Source: Burkholderiaceae bacterium (GTDB lineage Bacteria > Pseudomonadota > Gammaproteobacteria > Burkholderiales > Burkholderiaceae_C). Taken from it: a stretch of 10,926 nucleotides of DNA. Positions 6,259 to 10,926 of the stretch are shown piece by piece. The DNA is taken from assembly GCA_025458585.1 (NCBI GenBank), contig JALOSD010000047.1, positions 1 to 10,926 on the forward strand. Direction: 5' to 3'. A program made the translations under genes and the position numbers. Under the pieces are notes generated by a model. The model was not told the origin of the DNA. It saw only the letters and a program-made list of their open reading frames with translations, and did no database searches. Position 1 is the first letter of the stretch, and every line of letters starts with the position of its first letter.

Positions 6259-6947
6259 GCCGTCCGGCCGCGCCGCGGCTGTCGGTCGTCGTGCCGGCGC
6301 TGAACGAGGCGACCGGCATCGTGGCGACGCTGCACCCGCTCGCACGCTGGCGCGCCGCCGGCCACGAGGTGATCGTCGTCGACGGTGGCAGCGCCGACGT
6401 CACGCCGGCGCTCGCCGCCCCGCTCGCCGACCGCGTGCTCGCCGCGCCGCGCGGCCGCGCGCGGCAGATGAATGCCGGCGCGGCGGCGGCGCGAGGCGAC
6501 GTGGTGCTGTTCCTGCACGCCGACACGCGCCTGCCCGACGACGCGCTCGACGCGGTGCGGGCCGCGCTCGGGAACGGCGCGCGCTGGGGCCGGTTCGACG
6601 TGCGCATCGCCGGGCGCTCGCCGTGGCTCGCCGTCGTCGGCGCGCTGATGAACCTGCGCTCGCGCCTGACGGGCATCGCCACCGGCGACCAGGCGATCTT
6701 CGTCGAGCGCGCAGCGCTCGACGCCGTCGGCGGCTTCCCCGACCAGCCGCTGATGGAAGACGTCGAGCTTTCGCGCCGGCTGCTGCGCCGCGCCGGACGC
6801 CCGGCGTGCCTGCGCGCGAAGGTCGTGACCTCGGGCCGGCGCTGGGACGAACGCGGCGTGTGGCGCACGATCTGGCTGATGTGGGCGCTGCGCTGGCGCT
6901 ACTGGCGCGGCACGCCGGCCGACGTGCTGGCGCGGGCGTATCGATGA
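6255..6947 (+). CDS. GT2-family glycosyltransferase, arsenosugar-type (TIGR04283-like)
   Basis: Family 2 glycosyltransferase of the group found beside ArsS-type radical SAM proteins, proposed to act in arsenosugar assembly; its donor and acceptor cannot be read from sequence. From GTG 6255 the product has 230 residues. It contains LSVVVPALNEA (9-19), VVDGGSAD (41-48), GRARQMNAGA (67-76), the metal/nucleotide-binding FLHADTRLP (86-94), GDQAIFV (144-150) and MEDVELSRRL (167-176), and a basic, tryptophan-rich C-terminus without a clear membrane helix. The GTG overlaps the stop of mini-ORF 2 (GTGA). An in-frame ATG at 6243 is an alternative start that would add four residues (MACA) derived from the repeat; since that ATG lies inside the repeat, I prefer 6255. 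The stop overlaps the next start (ATGA, 6944-6947). Confidence 0.83.
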   Translation: MSRPAAPRLSVVVPALNEATGIVATLHPLARWRAAGHEVIVVDGGSADVTPALAAPLADRVLAAPRGRARQMNAGAAAARGDVVLFLHADTRLPDDALDAVRAALGNGARWGRFDVRIAGRSPWLAVVGALMNLRSRLTGIATGDQAIFVERAALDAVGGFPDQPLMEDVELSRRLLRRAGRPACLRAKVVTSGRRWDERGVWRTIWLMWALRWRYWRGTPADVLARAYR

Positions 6948-7570
6948 GCCCGGGCTGCACGATCGTCGTGATGGCGAAGGCGCCGAAGCCGGGCCTCGCC
7001 AAGACGCGGCTCGCGCCGGCGCTCGGCGCCGACGGTGCGGCGCGCCTCGCCGAACGCCTGCTCGACCACGCGCTTGGCGAGGCGCTCGCGGCCGACCTCG
7101 GCCCGGTCGAGCTGTGCGCCGCCCCCGACGCCATGGACCCGGCGTTCGCGCGCTGGCGCACGCTGCCGCTGCGCTGGAGCGATCAAGGCACGGGCGATCT
7201 CGGCGAGCGCATGGCGCGCGCGATCGATCGCGCGCTCGCCCAGGCGCCCGGGCACACGCCGCGCGTGCTGCTGATCGGCACCGACGCCCCGGCGCTCGAC
7301 GCGCCGATGCTGCGCACCGCAGCCGCATCGCTGGCGGCGCACGACGCCGTCTTCGTGCCCGCGCACGACGGCGGCTACGTGCTCGTCGGCGTCAGGCGGC
7401 TGGCCGCAGCGCTGTTCTGCGGCGTCGCATGGAGCACGCCGCACGTGATGGCGCAGACGCGCGAGCGCCTGCGTGCGGAGGGCTGGACGCACCGCGAGCT
7501 GCCGCCGGTGGCCGACGTCGACGAGCCCGCCGACCTCGTGCACCTGCCGCCGGGGTGGCTGACGTCGTGA
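6944..7570 (+). CDS. DUF2064 transferase, arsenosugar-type (TIGR04282-like)
   Basis: Nucleotidyl/glycosyl-transferase-fold protein of the DUF2064 family, the usual partner of the preceding GT2 protein in ArsS loci; its exact reaction is unproven. The 208 residues show VVMAKAPKPGLAKTRLAPALG (about 8-28, with a K-P-G...K-T-R nucleotide-binding signature), LIGTDAPALDAPML (110-123, Asp-containing metal site), FVPAHDGGYVLVG (137-149) and the C-terminal ADVDEPADL block. The length is typical. Its ATG overlaps the stop of the GT2 gene (ATGA), and its stop overlaps the next GTG (GTGA, 7567-7570), so the proteins are probably made in coupled amounts. Confidence 0.82.
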   Translation: MSPGCTIVVMAKAPKPGLAKTRLAPALGADGAARLAERLLDHALGEALAADLGPVELCAAPDAMDPAFARWRTLPLRWSDQGTGDLGERMARAIDRALAQAPGHTPRVLLIGTDAPALDAPMLRTAAASLAAHDAVFVPAHDGGYVLVGVRRLAAALFCGVAWSTPHVMAQTRERLRAEGWTHRELPPVADVDEPADLVHLPPGWLTS

Positions 7571-8673
7571 AGCGGCTGCTGCTGATCGGCGCCGGCCACG
7601 CGCACGCGCAGGTGCTGAAGGACTGGGCCGCGACGCCGCTGCCCGGCGTCGAGGTCACCGTCGTCAGCCCTGCGCCGCTCGCGCCCTACTCGGGCATGGT
7701 GCCCGGCTGGCTCGCCGGCACGTACCGCTACGAGCAGTGCTGCATCGACTTCGCCGTGCTCGCGCGCGCCGCTGGCGCACGCTTCGTCGCCGGCGAAGTC
7801 GTCGCGCTCGACGCCATCCGGCGCACCGTGGCGCTTGCCGACGGCGGCGTGCTCGGCTACGAGCTGCTGTCGCTCAACATCGGCTCGACGCTGCGCCCGC
7901 CCGCCATCGACGGCCCGTTGCTGCTGCCGCTGCGGCCGCTGGCGCGGCTGCGCGCGGCCTACGAGACGCTGCTCGAGCGCCTGGCCGACGACGCGCGCCC
8001 GCTCTCGTTGACGACGGTTGGCGGCGGCGCCGCCGGCGTCGAGGCCACGCTCGCGGTGCTCGCGCGCCTGCGCGCCCGGCGCCCGGGGCGCGCGCTCGCG
8101 GCGCGCCTCGTCACGCGCGGCAACACGCTGCTGCCCGGCATGGCGCGCGGCGCCGCGCGGCGCGCGCAGGCCGCGCTCGAGCGTGCCGGCGTGCGCGTGC
8201 AGTGCGGCGTCGCGTTCGACGCGACGGCGGCCGCAGGCGACGACCTGCTGCTGTGGGCCACCGGCGCGGTCGCCCACCCGTGGCCCGCGACGAGCGCGCT
8301 CGCGTGCAGCGACGACGGCTTCGTTCGCGTCGACCCCTTCCTGCGCTCGCCGTCGCACCCGGAGGTCCACGCCGTCGGCGACTGCGCCGCCTGGGCCGAG
8401 CCGCTGCCGAAAGCCGGCGTCTACGCCGTGCGGATGGGGCCTCTGCTGTCGCACAACCTGCGCGCCGCGCTCGGCCACACCACGGCGCGTGCGTACGTGC
8501 CGCAGCACCGCTACCTGGCGCTGCTCGCCACCGCCGACGCGCGCGCGATCGCCGCCTGGGGACCCTGGTCGGCCGAAGGCGCGTGGGCGTGGCGGTGGAA
8601 GGACCGCATCGACCGCGGGTTCATCGCCCGCTTCGCACCTCCTGCGTTGCCGGCGGGCGACGAGCGGACATGA
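7567..8673 (+). CDS. FAD/NAD(P)-binding oxidoreductase, stand-alone form of the SelD-fused N-terminal domain (TIGR03169-like)
   Basis: Pyridine-nucleotide-disulfide/NDH-2-like flavoprotein resembling the domain often fused N-terminally to selenide,water dikinase. The 368 residues contain an N-terminal dinucleotide motif GAGHAHAQVL (8-17), the family-typical APYSGMVPGWLAGTY (39-53) and IDFAVLARAAGARF blocks, a second Rossmann motif VGGGAAGVE (near 151-159), the FAD-contacting VHAVGDCAAWAE (near 267-278), and a C-terminal GVYAVRMGPLLSHNLRAAL / WRWKDRIDRGFIARF segment. It stops directly after that segment, so there is no SelD kinase domain. The GTG start overlaps the DUF2064 stop. The neighbourhood suggests a redox role in arsenic or selenium metabolism, which is inference. 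The substrate is unknown. Confidence 0.82.
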   Translation: MKRLLLIGAGHAHAQVLKDWAATPLPGVEVTVVSPAPLAPYSGMVPGWLAGTYRYEQCCIDFAVLARAAGARFVAGEVVALDAIRRTVALADGGVLGYELLSLNIGSTLRPPAIDGPLLLPLRPLARLRAAYETLLERLADDARPLSLTTVGGGAAGVEATLAVLARLRARRPGRALAARLVTRGNTLLPGMARGAARRAQAALERAGVRVQCGVAFDATAAAGDDLLLWATGAVAHPWPATSALACSDDGFVRVDPFLRSPSHPEVHAVGDCAAWAEPLPKAGVYAVRMGPLLSHNLRAALGHTTARAYVPQHRYLALLATADARAIAAWGPWSAEGAWAWRWKDRIDRGFIARFAPPALPAGDERT

Positions 8674-8717
8674 CCGCAGCGTGTCGACCAGCGGGCCAGC
8701 GGACGAGGATGCCGTGA
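8670..8717 (+). CDS. 15-codon bridging mini-ORF between oxidoreductase and acetyltransferase
   Basis: Opens at an ATG overlapping the oxidoreductase stop (ATGA, 8670-8673), encodes MTAACRPAGQRTRMP, and ends in a TGA overlapping the GTG of the acetyltransferase (GTGA, 8714-8717). It is not clearly homologous to the 62-bp repeat, although both open with TGACCGC. It may be a coupling spacer or chance. An upstream acetyltransferase start at GTG 8681 would make it irrelevant. Confidence 0.18.
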   Translation: MTAACRPAGQRTRMP

Positions 8718-9205
8718 CGCCGGCCCTCACCGAAGGCCCCGTGCCCGGCTGCATCGGCCGCATCGCCGAACTGCACGCGCGGTACTACGCCGCCGCGAGC
8801 GGCTTCGGCCTGGACTTCGAGGCCAAGGTGGCGCGCGAGCTGGCCGACTTCTGCCTAGCGTACCGTGCCGGGCGCGACGCCCTGTGGCTGCTGCAGCACG
8901 ACGGCCGCATCGAGGGTTCGGTCGCGATCGACGGCTCGCACGCCGACGGCGAGGGTGCGCACCTGCGCTGGTTCATCGTGTCGGACGCGCTGCGCGGGCA
9001 CGGCCAAGGTCGGACGCTGCTGGGCGCGGCGCTCGCGTTCGCCGACCGCTGCGGCTACCGCCGCGTGGTCCTGTGGACGTTCGCGGGGCTCGACGCCGCG
9101 CGCCACCTGTACGAGGCGCACGGCTTCGCGCTGCAGCGCCAGCAGCCCGGCAACCGCTGGGGCCGCCTCGTCGACGAGCAGTGCTTCGTGCGCGAGCGGG
9201 CTTGA
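8714..9205 (+). CDS. GNAT-family N-acetyltransferase
   Basis: Predicted acetyl-CoA-dependent acyltransferase of 163 residues; the acceptor is unknown. The acetyl-CoA pyrophosphate-binding motif RGHGQGRTLL is at 94-103, preceded by the strand LRWFIVSDAL and followed by a typical GYRRVVLWTFAGLDAARHLYEAHGFAL, the C-terminal GNAT half. The sequence resembles the acetyltransferase portion of proteins that elsewhere carry an N-terminal MarR-type regulator; that part is absent here. The GTG at 8714 has GAGG (8705-8708) five bases upstream and overlaps the stop of a 15-codon mini-ORF. An in-frame GTG at 8681 would add 11 residues. It follows the arsS block closely, so it may belong to the same transcript, but a functional link is not shown. 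Confidence 0.8.
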   Translation: MTPALTEGPVPGCIGRIAELHARYYAAASGFGLDFEAKVARELADFCLAYRAGRDALWLLQHDGRIEGSVAIDGSHADGEGAHLRWFIVSDALRGHGQGRTLLGAALAFADRCGYRRVVLWTFAGLDAARHLYEAHGFALQRQQPGNRWGRLVDEQCFVRERA

Positions 9206-9236
9206 CGCGCCGCGCGGACAATCGCGGCCTGGACGC

Positions 9237-9241
9237 AGGGA
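9237..9241 (+). promoter_or_regulatory. Ribosome binding site of the FrnE-like gene
   Basis: AGGGA nine bases before the ATG at 9251. It is one of the few clear Shine-Dalgarno sites in the plus-strand run and fixes the start, in contrast to the overlap-coupled genes upstream. Confidence 0.6.
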
Positions 9242-9250
9242 CCGTGTGAC

Positions 9251-9889
9251 ATGCGCATCGACTTCATCTCCGACGTGGCGTGCCCCTGGTGCGCCGTGGG
9301 CCTGAACGCCCTCGAGCTCGCGCTGGAGGAGCTGCAGCGCGAGCGGCCCGGCCTCGACATCACGCTGCACGTCCAGCCGTTCGAACTGAACCCCACCCTC
9401 GGCCCCGACGGCGAGGACGCCGCGGCTCACCTGAAGGCCAAGTACGGGATGAGCGACGCGCAGCTCGCCGCCGCGCGGGCGAACCTGCGCGAGCGCGGCG
9501 CCGCGGTGGGCTTCGAGTTCGGCGAACGCCTGCGCGTATGGAACACGTTCGACGCGCACCGCGTGCTGCACCACGCCGGCCTGCACGGCGGCGACGTGCA
9601 GCGGCGCCTGAAGCACGCGCTGCTGCAGGCCTACCACCGCGACGGGCGCAACCCCGCAGCAGCCGACGTGCTGCTGGAGCTGGCCACCGGGGCCGGCCTC
9701 GATGCCGACGAGGTGCGCGACGTCATCGCCTCAGGCGTGCACGGCGACGAGGTGCGTGCCGCCGAGGCCGAGTGGCAAGACGCGGGTATCCGCGCCGTGC
9801 CCTCGATCGTCATCGACGGCCGCCACCTGCTGCAGGGCGCGCACCCGCCAGAGGTCTTCGCGCAGGCGCTGCGCCAGCTCGCAGGCTGA
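9251..9889 (+). CDS. DsbA-family oxidoreductase, FrnE-like
   Basis: Thioredoxin-fold disulfide oxidoreductase/isomerase of the cytoplasmic FrnE/2-hydroxychromene-isomerase-like group, 212 residues, typical length. The redox motif CPWC is at 11-14 on the first strand-helix (MRIDFISDVACPWCAVG), the PFELNP block is at 43-48, and the cis-proline loop GIRAVPSIVIDG is at 179-190 (P184). A helical insertion fills about 55-170. There is no signal peptide, so it is predicted cytoplasmic. It starts 45 bases after the acetyltransferase with its own Shine-Dalgarno. FrnE relatives have been tied to oxidative or metal stress in some bacteria. A role with the arsenic genes (arsenic binds thiols) is only a guess. 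Confidence 0.87.
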   Translation: MRIDFISDVACPWCAVGLNALELALEELQRERPGLDITLHVQPFELNPTLGPDGEDAAAHLKAKYGMSDAQLAAARANLRERGAAVGFEFGERLRVWNTFDAHRVLHHAGLHGGDVQRRLKHALLQAYHRDGRNPAAADVLLELATGAGLDADEVRDVIASGVHGDEVRAAEAEWQDAGIRAVPSIVIDGRHLLQGAHPPEVFAQALRQLAG

Positions 9890-9909
9890 ACGCACGGCCG
9901 AGGTTCAGC
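9885..9909 (+). terminator. Hairpin overlapping the end of the FrnE-like gene
   Basis: GCTGAAC (9885-9891) and GTTCAGC (9903-9909) form a perfect 7-bp stem with an 11-base loop, overlapping the stop codon TGA (9887-9889). The position between convergent genes suits transcription termination, but no T-run follows on either side, so an intrinsic terminator is not established. Confidence 0.35.
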
Positions 9910-10011
9910 GCGGGTCAGACACGCCGGACGAGGTCGAGGTGCATTCGCTGCGGCGCCAGGATCTGGATGTGCGCACTCAGGACGACCGCGTCGCTGCCGC
10001 GCGATGCCGAC

Positions 10012-10926
10012 TCAAGGAGTAATGATCGGCGGGCGCGGCAGCCGCTGCCGCAGCGCGGTGTCGAGCACGCGGTCGAGGCCGTAGATGTCGTCGAAGAAGT
10101 AGGGTCGTCCGCCCTTGACCAGCGTGGTGCCGTACGTGATCAGCACCGGCACCGGCTCGTCCAGGCGCAGCGTGGCCGAGCGGCCGGCCGACATCGCCCC
10201 GCGGATGCGCTCCTCGGTCCAGTCCGGCATGCCCTGCAGCACGAAGGTGGCCAGCGCCACCGGCTGCTCGACGCGGATGCAGCCGTGGCTGAAGTCGCGC
10301 CGCTGGCGCTCGAACAACTGCACCGACGGCGTGTGGTGCAGGTAGATGTTGGCGTGGTTCGGGAACACGAACTTGATGTCGCCGAGCGCATTCCTTTCAC
10401 CCGGGCGCTGGCGGATGCGCATCTGGCCGGCGAGCACCGCGTCCAGCGCCTGCGGCGTGAGCGTGGTCGACACGCGGCCGTCCCGGCCGACGAACTCGAA
10501 GCCTTCGCGGTCGAAGTAGGACGGGTCACGCCGCAGCCTGGGCACCGTCTCGCCGCGTGCGATCGACGGCGGCACGTTCCAGTACGGGCTGAACTCGATG
10601 TAGCGCATGTCCTCGTCGAACACCGGCGTGCGCGTGTCGTAGGCCTTGCCGACGATGACCTTCATCTCGCGCTGCACCTGGATGCGCCCACCCTGCACCT
10701 CATAGGCGCGCAGCACGAACTCCGGAATGTTGATGACGATCATGCGCGGCCCCTTGAGCAGCGGCGTCCAGCGCAGCCGCTCGAGCATCAGCTCGACCTG
10801 GCGCACGCGCGCCGCCGGTGTCACCTGCAGTTGCGCCAGCGTGGCCGCGCCGATCACGCCGTCGACCGCCAGCCCGTGGCGCTGCTGGAAGCCCTTGACC
10901 CCGTCCACCAGCAGGCCGTCGTAGCG
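10012..10926 (-). CDS. L,D-transpeptidase, YcbB/LdtD-like (partial, 5' end outside window)
   Basis: Cell-envelope enzyme that forms 3-3 peptidoglycan cross-links or attaches lipoprotein to the wall, using a catalytic cysteine. The 304 visible residues start inside a peptidoglycan-binding domain (VKGFQQRHGLAVDGVIGAAT, LERLRW), followed by the YkuD catalytic domain: IVINIPEFVLRAYE, EFSPYWNVPPSIA, NHANIYLHHTPS and the active-site signature SHGCIRVEQP. The YcbB-type insertion between the domain halves (about 120-180) is present. The reading frame stays open to the right edge (RYDGLLVDG...), so the GTG at 10908 is unlikely to be the start; the N-terminal signal/anchor and scaffold domain lie outside. 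The stop is the complement of 10012-10014. The gene is convergent with the FrnE-like gene, with a 122-base gap in which I recognise no gene. Confidence 0.9.
   Translation of the reverse strand, partial: RYDGLLVDGVKGFQQRHGLAVDGVIGAATLAQLQVTPAARVRQVELMLERLRWTPLLKGPRMIVINIPEFVLRAYEVQGGRIQVQREMKVIVGKAYDTRTPVFDEDMRYIEFSPYWNVPPSIARGETVPRLRRDPSYFDREGFEFVGRDGRVSTTLTPQALDAVLAGQMRIRQRPGERNALGDIKFVFPNHANIYLHHTPSVQLFERQRRDFSHGCIRVEQPVALATFVLQGMPDWTEERIRGAMSAGRSATLRLDEPVPVLITYGTTLVKGGRPYFFDDIYGLDRVLDTALRQRLPRPPIITP

Noticed and set aside
9202..9222. TTGACG and GACAAT as a promoter for the FrnE-like gene.
   Set aside because: The two hexamers are only nine bases apart, too close for a sigma70 promoter, and the first overlaps the upstream stop codon.
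9910..10011. Minus-strand open stretch reading ...VVLSAHIQILAPQRMHLDLV... after the transpeptidase stop, possibly a gene remnant.
   Set aside because: Short, out of frame with the transpeptidase, without a start or ribosome site of its own, and not recognisable as any family.
10013..10024. AAGGAG followed closely by ATG on the plus strand, looking like a ribosome site and start.
   Set aside because: The spacing is only two bases, it lies at the 3' end of the minus-strand transpeptidase gene, and the following plus frame shows no protein-like features.

Overview
This is a very GC-rich, densely coded window. It most likely comes from the chromosome of a purple phototrophic proteobacterium, and my best guess is a Burkholderiales relative of Rubrivivax. 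The grounds are spheroidene/spirilloxanthin-type carotenoid genes (crtE, crtD, crtC), a PpsR/CrtJ-type operator (TGT-N12-ACA) between crtE and crtD, and an arsenosugar-type gene set. The taxonomic call is inference. I see no gap over 300 bases without a gene, and no tRNA, rRNA, CRISPR array or insertion sequence.

Layout. Positions 1-599 (minus): 5' part of crtE, running off the left edge. Positions 600-690: an AT-rich divergent control region with PpsR-like sites. Positions 691-3089 (plus): crtD overlapping crtC. Positions 3134-5002 (plus): dnaG primase, outside its usual rpsU-dnaG-rpoD company. Positions 5003-5171: a leader with two TGTAACCTG copies. Positions 5172-8673 (plus): a tightly coupled run of arsS (radical SAM), a GT2-like transferase, a DUF2064 transferase and a stand-alone FAD/NAD(P) oxidoreductase of the type otherwise fused to SelD. 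Positions 8714-9889 (plus): a GNAT acetyltransferase and a FrnE/DsbA-like oxidoreductase. Positions 10012-10926 (minus): a YcbB-like L,D-transpeptidase running off the right edge and convergent with frnE.

How the genes work together. CrtE makes geranylgeranyl diphosphate, and CrtC and CrtD carry out hydration and desaturation of acyclic carotenoids; the shared region suggests light/oxygen control. The arsS block is the gene set known from arsenosugar (or 'rSAM/selenodomain-associated') loci, but no arsM methyltransferase and no selD lie inside the window.

The most unusual structure is at 6131-6258. Two tandem 62-bp repeats sit exactly in the arsS/glycosyltransferase junction. Each repeat encodes a 21-residue mini-ORF, and each mini-ORF is joined to its neighbours by 4-nt NTGA stop/start overlaps, so the inserted repeat keeps the translational-coupling chain intact. 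A comparable unrelated-looking 15-codon mini-ORF bridges the oxidoreductase and the acetyltransferase at 8670-8717.
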